A stretch of DNA of 64,000 nt from JAEUIT01 sp044220875. GTDB lineage: Bacteria > Planctomycetota > Phycisphaerae > Phycisphaerales > SM1A02. Numbering within the stretch: the stretch's first letter is position 1; each line of letters begins with the position of its first letter. Both the position numbers and the translations under genes were made by a program. The DNA lies in the NCBI GenBank assembly GCA_044220875.1, contig JBGAQH010000001.1, positions 124,001 to 188,000 of the forward strand, given 5' to 3'. Below, in pieces: positions 25,700 through 35,073 of this stretch. The notes under the pieces are model-generated. The model did not search any database. It was not told the DNA's origin and saw nothing but the letters and a program-made list of their open reading frames with translations.

Positions 25700-26044
25700 A
25701 CAGCGATAGCTCCTCGGTTCGGTCGACATCACGTCCAGCGACGCTGAAACGGCCGGCGGGGCATCCGCCATGTCGTTCCCCTCGACGGGTCGGTCGCCGA
25801 GGATCCTCGCGGACCCAACGCCGACCGCACGCTGGTGGTGTGACGTCTCTCCATCGGCGTTCCGCGGTCCACCGCGGAAGCCTGACCCTCGAAGACCGGA
25901 GAACCGCACGCCGGACGGGAGGGGGCGGCATCGTACGGACGAGTTGTGCCGGAAGTTCGCCGTCCGGTAAGAGTTTGATGGACTGGAAGGCTCGAAGTCG
26001 CCTCGGTTCAGGGACCTTGACCGCTGGTCGGTACGATCGGATCC
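25700..26044. other. 345-bp divergent spacer between glmS and rarA
   Basis: No gene is supported. A leftward -10-like TACGAT (25932-25937) would give glmS a leader of about 230 nt, and a rightward TACGAT (26032-26037) lies 7 nt before the rarA GTG. I see no match to the conserved core of the glmS ribozyme. Confidence 0.4.
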
Positions 26045-27490
26045 GTGACGTCCCTTGGCGAAACAGGCTTCGGCGGCTCTGCAGACCTTTGGTCGGATAC
26101 GCGGTCGGCGCGGCGAAGGGCCGCCGAGCCCTTGGCGTCGCGGATGCGGCCAACGTCGCTCGAGTCGTTTGCGGGCCAGACCCACTTCCTCGGACCGGGC
26201 AAGCTCCTTCGGCGGATGCTGGACGCGGACTCGCTGACGTCGCTTCTCTTCTCCGGTCCGCCCGGCACAGGAAAGACGACGCTGGCGGAGCTGATCGCGT
26301 CAGGATCGCGAAGTCACTTCGAACGCGCCAACGCCGCGTCGATTGGCGTGAAGGAGATTCGGGAGATCGTCGAGAGCGCGAAGCGGCGGCTGGGCGACGG
26401 GGGCCGGCGCACCATTCTCTTCCTCGACGAGATCCACCGCTTCTCGAAGTCGCAGCAGGATGTGCTGCTTGGCGACGTCGAACGCGGCATCGTGACGCTC
26501 ATCGGGGCGACCACTGAGAATCCCTATTACGCGGTGAACTCGGCCTTGGTGAGCCGATCGACGGTCTTCACCTTCCTGCCGCTGAGCGACGAGGAAGTCG
26601 CCTCGGTGCTGCGCCGGGCCATAGTGCACCCCGAGGGCCTGGGGCCGATGGGCATTGAGGTCCGCGAGGAGGCAATCCGACATTGGGCTCGCATCTCCGA
26701 TGGCGATGCGCGACGAGCGCTGGGTGCGCTCGAGGTCGCGGCGCTCTCGCTGGTGGCCGAGCGCGCCCGCGGGCGCACGGAGCCGCTCGTCGTGACGCTC
26801 GCGATCGCCGAGGAGTCAATTCAGGCGAAGGCGTTCGTCTACGACGGGAGCGGCGACCAGCACTACGACCTGGCCAGCGCGTTCATCAAGTCGATGCGGG
26901 GCAGCGATCCGGATGCGACGACCTACTGGCTCGCGCGCATGCTCGCCGCGGGCGAGGACCCACGCTTCATCGCCAGGCGCATCGCCATCTTCGCAAGCGA
27001 GGACATCGGCAACGCCGACCCGCAGGCAGCGATCCTGGCCGCCGCGACCTGGCAGAACGTCGAGCGGATCGGGATGCCCGAGGCCCAGTTGAATCTGGCC
27101 CAGGCCGCGATCTACATGGCCTGCGCCCCGAAGTCGGGGGCGTCGAGCGCCGCGATCTGGACGGCGATGGACGACGTGCGCGAGGGTCGCACCGTGCCGG
27201 TGCCGATGCATCTCCTCGACCAGACCAAGCGATCGATGACGACCTTCGCGGACGACGGATCGACGATCGACCCGACGGTGAAGTCCTATCGAAACCCCCA
27301 TCACGAGAGCGACGGGATCGGACGGCAGGAGTACCTGCCCCGAGACTACCTCGGGGTCGAGAAGACCTACTACCAGCCCACCACGCGCGGACATGAGGCA
27401 ACGATTCGCGAGAGGCTCGAACGGGCGAAGGCGATTCGAAGGAGGGGCAGCGCCGCAGAAGGTCACAAGGAGGGTCGCGATGGCCAATGA
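26045..27490 (+). CDS. rarA: replication-associated recombination protein A (RarA/MgsA) AAA+ ATPase
   Basis: AAA+ ATPase of the clamp-loader group that acts at stalled forks. Walker A is GPPGTGKTT (residues 71-79) and Walker B ILFLDEIHRF (124-133). Sensor 1 is GATTENP, and the RarA-specific C-terminal part includes DASAFIKSMRGSDPDATTYWLARML-type sequence and DIGNADPQA. Length 481 aa is slightly long because of about 25 extra residues at the N-terminus and a basic tail. The start is GTG 26045, with TACGAT ending 7 nt upstream and no Shine-Dalgarno. It overlaps the next gene by 11 bp, indicating an operon. Confidence 0.93.
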   Translation: MTSLGETGFGGSADLWSDTRSARRRAAEPLASRMRPTSLESFAGQTHFLGPGKLLRRMLDADSLTSLLFSGPPGTGKTTLAELIASGSRSHFERANAASIGVKEIREIVESAKRRLGDGGRRTILFLDEIHRFSKSQQDVLLGDVERGIVTLIGATTENPYYAVNSALVSRSTVFTFLPLSDEEVASVLRRAIVHPEGLGPMGIEVREEAIRHWARISDGDARRALGALEVAALSLVAERARGRTEPLVVTLAIAEESIQAKAFVYDGSGDQHYDLASAFIKSMRGSDPDATTYWLARMLAAGEDPRFIARRIAIFASEDIGNADPQAAILAAATWQNVERIGMPEAQLNLAQAAIYMACAPKSGASSAAIWTAMDDVREGRTVPVPMHLLDQTKRSMTTFADDGSTIDPTVKSYRNPHHESDGIGRQEYLPRDYLGVEKTYYQPTTRGHEATIRERLERAKAIRRRGSAAEGHKEGRDGQ

Positions 27491-28091
27491 GCTCGACGAC
27501 GGAGATGATCAGGCGATCAGGCTCGCGAAGAAGGCGATGCGGGCCGACCTGCAGCGAAAGCTGAACGAGGCAGACGACGCCACGCTGCGGCGGGGGTCCC
27601 GGGAGGCGAGCGACCGGCTGATGGAACTGGACGAGGTTCGCGACGCGGGGCGAATTCTCTTCTTCATGGCGATGCGAGCGGAGATCGATCCGGGTCGGGC
27701 GATGGCCGCCTGCCTGAAGGAGGGGATTTCGATCGCCGTGCCGCGGGTCGATGAGGCCAGCCGGGAGATCGAGGCGATCGAGATCGAGTCGCTCGACGAG
27801 CGGTTCTTCGAACGCGACCGGTTCGGGATCCTGACGCCGCGCGGTGGCCGGCGACTCCGCGCCACGGAATTGGATGCGGTGATCGTTCCGGGATTGGCGT
27901 TTGATCGCGGAGGACGACGGCTCGGTCGCGGTGCGGGGTACTACGATCGGATGCTCGTGCGGGTGACGCCGCACTGCGCGACGATCGGCATCGGCATGCA
28001 CTTTCAGCTGGTGGAGCGTGTGCCCTGCGCCGCACACGACCAGCGGGTCCATCGCGTCGTGACCGATCAGGAATGCGTCGAGGTCGGGTGA
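27480..28091 (+). CDS. 5-formyltetrahydrofolate cyclo-ligase
   Basis: ATP-dependent conversion of 5-formyl-THF to 5,10-methenyl-THF. The 203-aa product has the family's N-terminal KKAMRADLQRKL, a central IAVPRV strand, and the signature PGLAFDRGGRRLGRGAGYYDRM near residues 139-160, which holds the ATP/Mg loop. ATG 27480 is preceded by AAGGAGGG, a strong Shine-Dalgarno located in the end of rarA, so the two genes are translationally linked. Confidence 0.9.
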   Translation: MANELDDGDDQAIRLAKKAMRADLQRKLNEADDATLRRGSREASDRLMELDEVRDAGRILFFMAMRAEIDPGRAMAACLKEGISIAVPRVDEASREIEAIEIESLDERFFERDRFGILTPRGGRRLRATELDAVIVPGLAFDRGGRRLGRGAGYYDRMLVRVTPHCATIGIGMHFQLVERVPCAAHDQRVHRVVTDQECVEVG

Positions 28092-28225
28092 CGCCCCAGC
28101 CGACCGGGTTCGCCGGGACTGTGCTCGGGATTGGCGGGTGGACTTCCAAAACGCCGAATAACCTCCAACCGATGCGGGCCGCTCCCGCAACCGTGACACT
28201 CACGTCCGAGCTGAGAACGAACACC

Positions 28226-29626
28226 ATGGCCCTTGCCAGTCAGAGCATTCCTTCCAACGACCGTCGACGAATCACCTTCTCGCAACGCCGCCTGCTGACC
28301 CCGAAGGTGGTCGGCACCCTGTCGGTCGCCGGCGCCGTGATCCTCGGATCGTGGTGGTTGCTGCGGCCGGACGGCGGCGCGGACAGCGCGCAGACGACCG
28401 GTGAGGGGCTCGCCGGACTGAATGGCGGCGCTGAGGCGACGGACCTCGGCGGCGGAAATCCGTTGCCGCCGGCGTCGAAGCTCGGCCTGCCGCCCGTGAC
28501 GCCTCCGGCCGGGGGAAACGAGGACCGACGGGCCTCGACCGACACGCCGGGAGGCAAGCCGTCGCTGCGCTCGCTCGTCGCAGACGATCGGGCGGCGGGC
28601 GAAAGCTCGAATGGCGCCGGGGCGATCGAGATGGGGACCAAGACTCGATCGGCCGACCCGCGAGCCGGGATGACGTCGCGTCAATCCCCACCCGCAGGCA
28701 CACCGCCGGCCGCACCCCCGCCCTCCTCGGCCCCATCGGTTCCTCCGACGGCAAACCCGCCCGCGAATCAGCCGGCACCTCAGACGACACCGCCCGCGAC
28801 ACCCCCAACGGCTCCCGCCGCGACCCCCAATTCGCCGCCGGCATCGACGGGCATTTCGAGTGCTGACCTGGCGAAGGCCTATCAGCTTCAGACGGCCGAC
28901 CCAATCGCGGCCCGATCCCTGGTGACACGGGCTCTTGACGGCGGCTCGCTCTCCGCAAGCGATCGCGACCGCGGGTATGAGTTGGTGAACGCGCTCGGGA
29001 AGTCGCTCTTCCTCAGCACCAACGTCAATCCGAACGACCCCGTCATGAAGGTCCACACGATCGCGGCGGGCGAGAGCCTTGCCAAGGTTGTGCGGAACGA
29101 GGGGCTGGCGTGCGAGACGTCGCTTCTCAAGCGCATCAACGGGATCAAGGACGAGCGGCGCATTCAGATCGGCCAGAAGCTGCGCGTGCCCAAGGGCGCG
29201 TTCCACGCCGAGGTCATCAAGAGCGAATTCCGATTCAACCTCTATCTGGACGCCGGCGAGGGTTCCACCGAACGCGTGATGGTGGCAAGCCTCCGCTGCG
29301 GCCTCGGCGAAAGCAACGGCACCCCGACCGGGCTCTTCAAGGTGCGTCCGAGGTCCAAGCTGATCGATCCCGAGTGGACGCATCCCAAGACCGGCGAGCA
29401 CTTCTCGAGCAACGATCCCAAGAACCCGATCGGCGAGCACTGGATCGGCATCATGGGCGTCGAGGAGAAGAACAAGGACCTCATGGGCTATGGCATCCAT
29501 GGCACGGTCGATCCCGAGTCGATCGGACATGAGCGATCGCTTGGCTGCATCCGCATGCTGGCCGACGACATCGCCTTCGTGTACGAGTGCCTCACCGAGC
29601 CACAGAGCACGATTCGCATCAAGTGA
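28226..29626 (+). CDS. LysM-containing L,D-transpeptidase (YkuD family), membrane-anchored
   Basis: Peptidoglycan cross-linking or remodelling enzyme, 466 aa. Layout: cytoplasmic basic tail (1-27), one membrane helix (VVGTLSVAGAVILGSWWLL), a long Pro/Ala/Thr-rich linker (about 60-210), a helical tetratricopeptide-like piece, a LysM-type motif (HTIAAGESLAKVVRNEG, NGIKDERRIQIGQKLRVP), then the YkuD domain with HGTVDPESIGHERSLGCIRM, where H425 and C441 are the catalytic pair. The linker would let the enzyme reach across the periplasm. ATG 28226 is chosen; 28172 is an alternative. The presence of this enzyme implies 3-3 cross-linked peptidoglycan or a related wall polymer. Confidence 0.88.
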   Translation: MALASQSIPSNDRRRITFSQRRLLTPKVVGTLSVAGAVILGSWWLLRPDGGADSAQTTGEGLAGLNGGAEATDLGGGNPLPPASKLGLPPVTPPAGGNEDRRASTDTPGGKPSLRSLVADDRAAGESSNGAGAIEMGTKTRSADPRAGMTSRQSPPAGTPPAAPPPSSAPSVPPTANPPANQPAPQTTPPATPPTAPAATPNSPPASTGISSADLAKAYQLQTADPIAARSLVTRALDGGSLSASDRDRGYELVNALGKSLFLSTNVNPNDPVMKVHTIAAGESLAKVVRNEGLACETSLLKRINGIKDERRIQIGQKLRVPKGAFHAEVIKSEFRFNLYLDAGEGSTERVMVASLRCGLGESNGTPTGLFKVRPRSKLIDPEWTHPKTGEHFSSNDPKNPIGEHWIGIMGVEEKNKDLMGYGIHGTVDPESIGHERSLGCIRMLADDIAFVYECLTEPQSTIRIK

Positions 29627-29665
29627 CGCACGTCGCTGCGAGCTCGAGCGAACTCTGATTCCATC

Positions 29666-29700
29666 GCGACGGCCCGCTCCGGCGGGCCGTCGCTCGTTTC
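29666..29700 (+). terminator. terminator-like hairpin after L,D-transpeptidase
   Basis: Perfect 12-bp arms GCGACGGCCCGC (29666-29677) and GCGGGCCGTCGC (29682-29693) with loop TCCG, followed by TCGTTTCTC. The T-rich side is weak, but the stem is very stable and lies 40 bp after the stop codon. Confidence 0.6.
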
Positions 29701-29743
29701 TCGCTCTCCGATCCGCGCGAGCGAGACCCGTACAATCCGCCGA

Positions 29744-30817
29744 ATGGCCCCCCAGCCCACCACTCCGCCCGTCATCGGAATCACGATGGGCGATCCCGCA
29801 GGCATCGGCCCCGAGGTGGTCGTGAAGGCGCTCGCCGACACCAGTCTCCGCCGATCGGCTCGCTTCGTGGTCTACGGGCAAAACGATCTTCTGACGTACG
29901 CGGCAGATCGGGCCGGCATCCATCCCTACTGGTTTCGGGTTGCGGCCACCTCGGAGCGCGCAGCGCTTCCCCTTTCGGGCGACGTGACGGTCCTCGACTA
30001 TCCGGGTGAGGACCTCGCCCGGCGCGGTCCCGCCGGCCCGTCGAAATCGGGAGGACTCGCAAGCCGGCAGTTCGTCGAGGACGCCATCGCCGATGCCCTC
30101 CGCGAGCATGGGGATCCGCGGCGCATCGACGGCATCGTCACGGGCCCGATCTCGAAGGAGAGCTGGTCGCTGGCGAACTTTCGATGGCCGGGCCACACCG
30201 AGCTGCTTGCGGCACGCACGAAGGCCAAGCGCCACGCCATGATGTTCGTGTCACCGCGCCTGCGGGTCGCATTGGCGTCGGCCCACGTCGCCCTCATGGA
30301 CATCAAGAATGTGCTGACGATTGGAAAGGTCTTTGACCCGATCGATCTCGGCGCGCAGCTCTGCCGCCAGCTCGGCATCGCAAATCCGTCGGTGGCCGTC
30401 TGCGGACTCAACCCGCACGCCGGCGAGAACGGCATGTTCGGCGACGAGGAGGAGCGGATCATCCGTCCCGCCATCGACGTCGCGCGGCGACACGGCATCG
30501 ACGTCCACGGCCCGTTTCCGGGCGACACCATCTTCATCGACGCCGCCGCCGGGAAGTACGACCTGGTTGTCGCGATGTACCACGATCAGGGCCTGATTCC
30601 GGTCAAGCTCCTTGGTTGGGATAAGGCGGTGAACGTGACGGTGGGCCTTCCGATCATTCGGACAAGCCCGGACCACGGCACGGCGTTCAACATCGCGGGG
30701 ACGAATGCCGCAAGCGAAGGATCGATGCGCGCGGCGATCGACCTTGCCGTCCGCATGGGGTCCGCTCCCGCCGCAGCGAGCGCGCCGAGCCCGCTCGACG
30801 GCGCGCCGCACCAGTGA
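29744..30817 (+). CDS. pdxA: 4-hydroxythreonine-4-phosphate dehydrogenase
   Basis: Oxidises 4-phosphohydroxy-L-threonine in the DXP-dependent route to pyridoxal phosphate. 357 aa with the PdxA start VIGITMGDPAGIGPEVV, the metal-binding ALASAHVALMDI, NPHAGENGMFG and YHDQGLIPVKLLG, and the closing RTSPDHGTAFNIAG. The ATG at 29744 is preceded by TACAAT (29731-29736) only 7 nt upstream, without a Shine-Dalgarno sequence, the clearest leaderless candidate in the window. The terminal 20 residues are Ala/Pro-rich and probably disordered. Confidence 0.94.
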   Translation: MAPQPTTPPVIGITMGDPAGIGPEVVVKALADTSLRRSARFVVYGQNDLLTYAADRAGIHPYWFRVAATSERAALPLSGDVTVLDYPGEDLARRGPAGPSKSGGLASRQFVEDAIADALREHGDPRRIDGIVTGPISKESWSLANFRWPGHTELLAARTKAKRHAMMFVSPRLRVALASAHVALMDIKNVLTIGKVFDPIDLGAQLCRQLGIANPSVAVCGLNPHAGENGMFGDEEERIIRPAIDVARRHGIDVHGPFPGDTIFIDAAAGKYDLVVAMYHDQGLIPVKLLGWDKAVNVTVGLPIIRTSPDHGTAFNIAGTNAASEGSMRAAIDLAVRMGSAPAAASAPSPLDGAPHQ

Positions 30818-31286
30818 GGCGCGTCTGCGGTTCGGCCGGCCCGGCGCCGCGATGCGACCCGATGGCTTCCAACCCGCAATCGAGTCGCATCGCGGACACC
30901 GAACCCAAAGCGCGAAACGGGTCCGCGCTCGCCGAAAAAGAGAGATCGTCAAAGTGATCGTCGGCCGAAAGCGTGGCGGCGCCGCCGCTGCCGAGGCGCA
31001 TTCCGGGACGGAACGCGACGGGCGTCCTGCCCGCCGCACGTCCCCGGTCATCGGCGGCGCCGCGCACCAGGGGTGATTCGTCAGGACTTCTCTCGCGGTC
31101 GCGCACACGCACAGGTGAGCGCTACGGCGCTACGGCGCTCCGGCGCCGCGACGGGCCGCGACGGGGCGCGACGGAACGGCGAACCGACTTTCCCCTCCCC
31201 GCATCGGTCCCGTTCCGCCGCTCCCCGCCGCGCCGGGCCCCACGTGTCCACCCGCGAGACGCCCTTCGCCGCCCTGACGCCGGCGG
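30818..31286. other. 469-bp intergenic region
   Basis: Between the convergent pdxA and PEP-CTERM genes. No protein gene is supported. At 31121-31180 the sequence is a run of short imperfect repeats (GCTACGGC twice then GCTCCGGC, followed by GCGACGGG-like units). No terminator with a T-run was seen. Confidence 0.45.
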
Positions 31287-31934
31287 TCAGCTCTTCGCGC
31301 GCCGCCGACGTCCGACGAGGCCCGCTGCGCCCAGCAGCGCCATCGCACCCGGCGCCGGCACCGCACTGCCGGTGATCGTCAGGTTGTCGATGCGCACCGT
31401 TCCGGAGCCGCTGCTCGCCCCGTCGAAGACCATCCGCAACGCCGCGGTGCCGTTTTCGAGGGAGTCGAGCGGGCTCAGGTCCACCGTGATGGTGGTCCAC
31501 GCCGTCGTCGACGGATTGAACGTGGTCACCAGCGTCCAGACGCCATTGACGAGCGCCTCAAGTCGATCATTCCCGAATCCCGTCGCGCTGCGACGCGCCG
31601 CAAACGACAGCGAGAGGTCCCCATAGCCGGCGGTCCCGACGCTCAACAGCGCGATTGCCCCGTTGTGGCTCGAGCCGGTCAGGCCGAGCGACTCGCCCGC
31701 GACGATGCCGTCGGGAGCGTTCACGTCCGTGCCTCCGAACGACGTGAGACCCGTCCCGAACGGCGTGCAGTCGATCGATCCGCTTCCGCTTGACGCGGTG
31801 ACCAACGGGCCGTTGGCCGGGTCAAAGCCGTTGAAGTGCCAGAACGCCACCATGTCCGCCCCCGCGCTCGCCGAGATCGCACCCGCGATCCCGACCACCA
31901 GCGCGCAGGACACCGCCATCGGCAAGTGCCGCAT
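31287..31934 (-). CDS. PEP-CTERM sorting-domain secreted protein
   Basis: 215-aa exported protein. The N-terminal signal (MRHLPMAVSCALVVGIAGAISASAGA) is followed by a beta-rich domain with MVAFWHFNGFDPANG, GSSHNGAIALL and TFNPSTTAWTTITVDLS, which resembles a jelly-roll with no evident catalytic residues. The C-terminus is a sorting signal VPAPGAMALLGAAGLVGRRRR: Pro-rich motif, one hydrophobic helix and an Arg cluster. The protein is probably delivered to the envelope by an exosortase-like system not seen here. The ATG at 31934 has GGAAGGGG upstream. Function of the domain is unknown. Confidence 0.8.
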   Translation of the reverse strand: MRHLPMAVSCALVVGIAGAISASAGADMVAFWHFNGFDPANGPLVTASSGSGSIDCTPFGTGLTSFGGTDVNAPDGIVAGESLGLTGSSHNGAIALLSVGTAGYGDLSLSFAARRSATGFGNDRLEALVNGVWTLVTTFNPSTTAWTTITVDLSPLDSLENGTAALRMVFDGASSGSGTVRIDNLTITGSAVPAPGAMALLGAAGLVGRRRRAKS

Positions 31935-31999
31935 ACGTTTCCCCTTCCAAAGGAGTCGCTTCTCTACAGCATTCCGCGTTGCGCGATGCCCCGCGTCGA

Positions 32000-32023
32000 A
32001 TGGTCGTGCGTTCTCTCGCACGA
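32000..32023. other. 9-bp hairpin in the leader of the PEP-CTERM gene
   Basis: GGTCGTGCG (32000-32008) pairs with CGCACGACC (32015-32023) around TTCTCT. It lies 66 bp upstream of the PEP-CTERM start codon and 146 bp past the end of the chemotaxis receptor gene's stop. There is no T-run, so a leader structure is as likely as a terminator for the receptor gene. Confidence 0.35.
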
Positions 32024-32168
32024 CCGCCGCACTCTACTGCGGCCCGGAGGCACCCCTCGATTTCTGGCGGGTTTTTCCGCGAGGTTTCTCAATGTGGAAA
32101 ACGCGTCAGCGCACGCTGGGCAAGTCGCGCACAAACGGTGGCTCAACGCTCGTGGCGCGGCGCCGCGC

Positions 32169-34220
32169 TCAGCCTGTCGATTCCGCGACGCGGAACGCCG
32201 CGACTTCCGTCTGCAGCGTTGACGTCGCTCCCTCGATCGATCGGGCCGTCGCGGAGAGTCTCGCGAGTCCGTCGATGGCGGCCCGCGCCGACTGCTGGAG
32301 TCGCGCCGTCGCTTCGCTGATCTGGACCGCCCCCGCAGACTGGCTCGCCATGCCTTCGGTGACGGCGCGGAATCGCTCGGTGTTTTCGGCCACCTGTCCG
32401 ATGATCGCGCCCATCTGCCGCGAGGTCTCGTTGACGTCGTCGACGCCCCGGCGGACCTTGTCGGCGAAGCGATCCATCTCCATGACGCCCGCCGAGACCG
32501 CGGCCTGCATCTCCTCGACGAGGCGGGCGATGTCGAGCGTCGACTCGGCGGTCTGGTCGGCGAGGCGCCTGATCTCCCGAGCGACCACGAGGAAGCCGCG
32601 CCCCTGCTCGCCCGCCTTCTCCGCCTCGATCGCGGCGTTGACCGACAGGAGGTTGGTCTGGTCCGCGACCTTGGTGATGGTCGTCACGACCGTGTTGATC
32701 GCGACGGCCCGCTCGTTGATGGTCGCGAGCTTGCCGGCGACCGACGCGGTCGCCGTGTCGAGCTCGCGCATCGAACCGTCGACCGCCGAGAGCTGCTCGC
32801 GTCCGCGCTTCGCCAGGTCGGCCGTGGCGGCCGCGTTGGTCTGCACCGAATCCATCGTTCGGGCGAGCTCGACGCCGGTCGCGCTGATCTGCTTTGCGGC
32901 CGCAGCCACCTCGGTCGTGGTCTGGCCGAGCGGCGTGGCGGCGTGCTTCTGGGTCACCGTGCTCTTCGCGAGCTCGACGACGCTCGCGTCGAGCGTTCGG
33001 CCCGCGGTCTGCACGCGCGAGATCAGGGCGTTGAGGCGCTGGGCCATCGTCCAGAGCGTCTCGAGGAGCGCACCCGATTCGTCCCGGTGGCCCCGCGTGT
33101 CGATCCGGACGGTGAGGTCGCCCTGCGCGATGCGCTCGGCGGCATTCACCGCGCGGTCGATCCGCCGGCGCACGCTGATCGCGAGGGCGATGAGAAGCGT
33201 CGCCAGCAGCAATAGCCCAACGATCGCGAAGACGAGATTCTGGAGCACCGTCACCATCGCCGGCCGCATGATCTCGCTGACCGGCTTCATGAGGACGATG
33301 CGCCACGCGCCCACGGCGCTCGACGCCGTCGCCAGGTAGGCCTCGCCCCCGGCAACCGGATCGACGTCGACGAAGACGCGCGGCCGGAGCTCGCCCCGCA
33401 TGATCGGCGCGAGCATCGGCGCATACGGCGTATGGGCGATGCTCCGCGCCCTGAGTGCCTTCGCGTCCTTGGGATCGAATTCCGCGGCGTCGACGCTCGT
33501 GGCGATCACGTGCCCGTTGGCGCTGAGGGCGAAGAGGTCCACGCCCAGTTCCTTCGCGATCGAGTGCACGGCCATGTCGATGTCGCGCGTCGAGTACTCC
33601 GCGCCGGCCACGCCGATGACGCGGTCGCCGAGCACGATCGGGTAGGAGACCTCGATGACGAGATCGCCGTCGCGCTCGACCGGCTCGCCGAAGTGGTGCT
33701 CGCGCAGCCCGCGCGTCCGGAATCCCTCAATCGGTCGGACATACGCGTCGCTCGCCAGAAGCTCCGGAGCGGCGGCGAGGGTCGAGCGCCCCGCGGCGTC
33801 GGGGTTCCGACGGGCGCGAGGAACGAAGCGGCCCTCCGCCGAGTAGGCCTGCGGCGCCTTCGCCCGCATCGCCGCCGTTTGGGCGTCGGGCTCAAAGGCA
33901 AGCCACACGGCGGTGACAACCGGGTCGCGCTCGATGACCTGCTGCAGGACACGCACCGCCTGGTCCGGCTCCTCCCACTCCGCGGCCGAGACGACATCCG
34001 CCAACAGCCGCGCGGTCCTCGCGGCGTCGTTGATTCGCCCCTCGGCCCGGGCCGCCGTGAGGCGGGCGGCGCTCGTCAGCTGGTTCTCGACGATCGTCCG
34101 AAGCGTTCGGTACTTCTCGACGAGCGCGAGGACGACGAGGGTGCCGACCAGAACGAGCGTCGGCATGACCCCGAAGAGCACGAGCCGGCCGGCAAGACTG
34201 TGGCGGAACTGAACTCGCAT
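32169..34220 (-). CDS. methyl-accepting chemotaxis protein
   Basis: Transmembrane chemoreceptor, 683 aa. Helix 1 is LVLFGVMPTLVLVGTLVVLALV (residues 13-34). The periplasmic part (35-310) has a Cache-like layout with PQAYSAEGRFVPRARR, ISYPIVLGDRVIGVAGAEYS and PVAGGEAYLATASSAVGAWRIVLMKPV. Helix 2 follows (about 322-345), then a HAMP domain and a long coiled-coil signalling domain with the hairpin tip VVAREIRRLADQTAESTLDIARLVEEM. It senses an extracellular small molecule and signals to CheA, which is not in the window. The start of a probable paralogue lies at 1-218. The C-terminus has no CheR pentapeptide. Confidence 0.9.
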   Translation of the reverse strand: MRVQFRHSLAGRLVLFGVMPTLVLVGTLVVLALVEKYRTLRTIVENQLTSAARLTAARAEGRINDAARTARLLADVVSAAEWEEPDQAVRVLQQVIERDPVVTAVWLAFEPDAQTAAMRAKAPQAYSAEGRFVPRARRNPDAAGRSTLAAAPELLASDAYVRPIEGFRTRGLREHHFGEPVERDGDLVIEVSYPIVLGDRVIGVAGAEYSTRDIDMAVHSIAKELGVDLFALSANGHVIATSVDAAEFDPKDAKALRARSIAHTPYAPMLAPIMRGELRPRVFVDVDPVAGGEAYLATASSAVGAWRIVLMKPVSEIMRPAMVTVLQNLVFAIVGLLLLATLLIALAISVRRRIDRAVNAAERIAQGDLTVRIDTRGHRDESGALLETLWTMAQRLNALISRVQTAGRTLDASVVELAKSTVTQKHAATPLGQTTTEVAAAAKQISATGVELARTMDSVQTNAAATADLAKRGREQLSAVDGSMRELDTATASVAGKLATINERAVAINTVVTTITKVADQTNLLSVNAAIEAEKAGEQGRGFLVVAREIRRLADQTAESTLDIARLVEEMQAAVSAGVMEMDRFADKVRRGVDDVNETSRQMGAIIGQVAENTERFRAVTEGMASQSAGAVQISEATARLQQSARAAIDGLARLSATARSIEGATSTLQTEVAAFRVAESTG

Positions 34221-34372
34221 GCGTGGGTCGCGGGGAACGAGACCGGCGCGTCCCGGAACGGGACGTGCGGCGGCGGAGTTGGCTTCATCGGCTCAACGGC
34301 GGCCGGGCTTGCAGTTCCCCCCCGTCCGAGGTCAAACGTCTCGGCCGAACCCGCACGATTGCCGCGGCGTCC

Positions 34373-34401
34373 TTGGACGGGCCGTTACGGAGCGGTATCG
34401 T
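34373..34401 (+). promoter_or_regulatory. putative promoter of 3-hydroxyanthranilate dioxygenase gene
   Basis: TTGGAC (34373-34378) and TATCGT (34396-34401) are separated by 17 bp; transcription would begin near 34408, giving a leader of about 25 nt that contains the GGAGGT ribosome-binding site (34422-34427). Confidence 0.5.
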
Positions 34402-34432
34402 GCACCGAAGTTCGCCACCAACGGAGGTCCCC

Positions 34433-35050
34433 ATGACCACGCTCAGGTCTCCCGGCTCGAAGATCGACGCCGCCCAGCCGCGGATCACGAATCCCGACAC
34501 GCCGAACGAGCCCAACGGCTTCGAGCCAGACGGTTCGGTCTCCTCGGCCTTCAACCTCCGCACCTGGATCGAGAAGAGCCGCCACCTGATGGTCCCGCCG
34601 GTGGGGAACAAGTACCTCTACAGCGGCAAGGACTTCTTCGTGATGATCATCGCCGGCCCCAACGCCCGGAATGACTTTCACAAGGTGAACTCGGAGGAGT
34701 TCTTCTATCAGATCAAGGGCGACATCATCGTGAAGACGATCGAGGGCGGGAAGGTCGTCGACCACCACGTGCGCGAGGGCGAGGTCTTCTTCATTCCGCC
34801 CAACGTCGCCCACTCGCCGCGCCGCGGACCGGACACGCTGGGCCTGGTCGTCGAGCGCACGCGACCGGCGGGCGAGACCGAGCACCAGATGTTCTTCTGC
34901 CCGCAGTGCGATTCGCTCGTCTACGACAAGGTCTTCGACTGCAAGGACATCGTCGAGCACTTCGCCCGGTCGATGGAGGAGTTCTGGGCCGACCCGAAGC
35001 TCTGCACCTGCAAGCAGTGCGGACACCGCATCACGAAGCCGAAGGCCTGA
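34433..35050 (+). CDS. nbaC: 3-hydroxyanthranilate 3,4-dioxygenase
   Basis: Non-haem Fe(II) cupin that opens 3-hydroxyanthranilate to 2-amino-3-carboxymuconate semialdehyde (ACMS) in tryptophan breakdown. 205 aa. Iron ligands are H83, E88 or E89 (DFHKVNSEEFFYQ) and H127 (PPNVAHSPRR), with R130 as the substrate-binding Arg. A C-terminal rubredoxin-like site, C156-x2-C159 and C193-x2-C196, is present as in bacterial members such as the Cupriavidus enzyme. An N-terminal extension of about 38 residues precedes NLRTWIE and is unusual. ATG 34433 has GGAGGT upstream. The product goes to ACMS decarboxylase at 38956. Confidence 0.92.
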   Translation: MTTLRSPGSKIDAAQPRITNPDTPNEPNGFEPDGSVSSAFNLRTWIEKSRHLMVPPVGNKYLYSGKDFFVMIIAGPNARNDFHKVNSEEFFYQIKGDIIVKTIEGGKVVDHHVREGEVFFIPPNVAHSPRRGPDTLGLVVERTRPAGETEHQMFFCPQCDSLVYDKVFDCKDIVEHFARSMEEFWADPKLCTCKQCGHRITKPKA

Positions 35051-35073
35051 ACCTGAGCACCTCCACCGCACGG

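Noticed and set aside
23843..25747. Open frame of 634 codons opposite glmS
   Set aside because: GlmS on the other strand is complete with catalytic Cys2 and SIS motifs; the antisense product is acidic low-complexity.
25700..26044. glmS ribozyme or other riboswitch upstream of glmS
   Set aside because: The spacer is long enough, but I could not find the conserved core or its pairing; known examples are mainly in Gram-positive bacteria.
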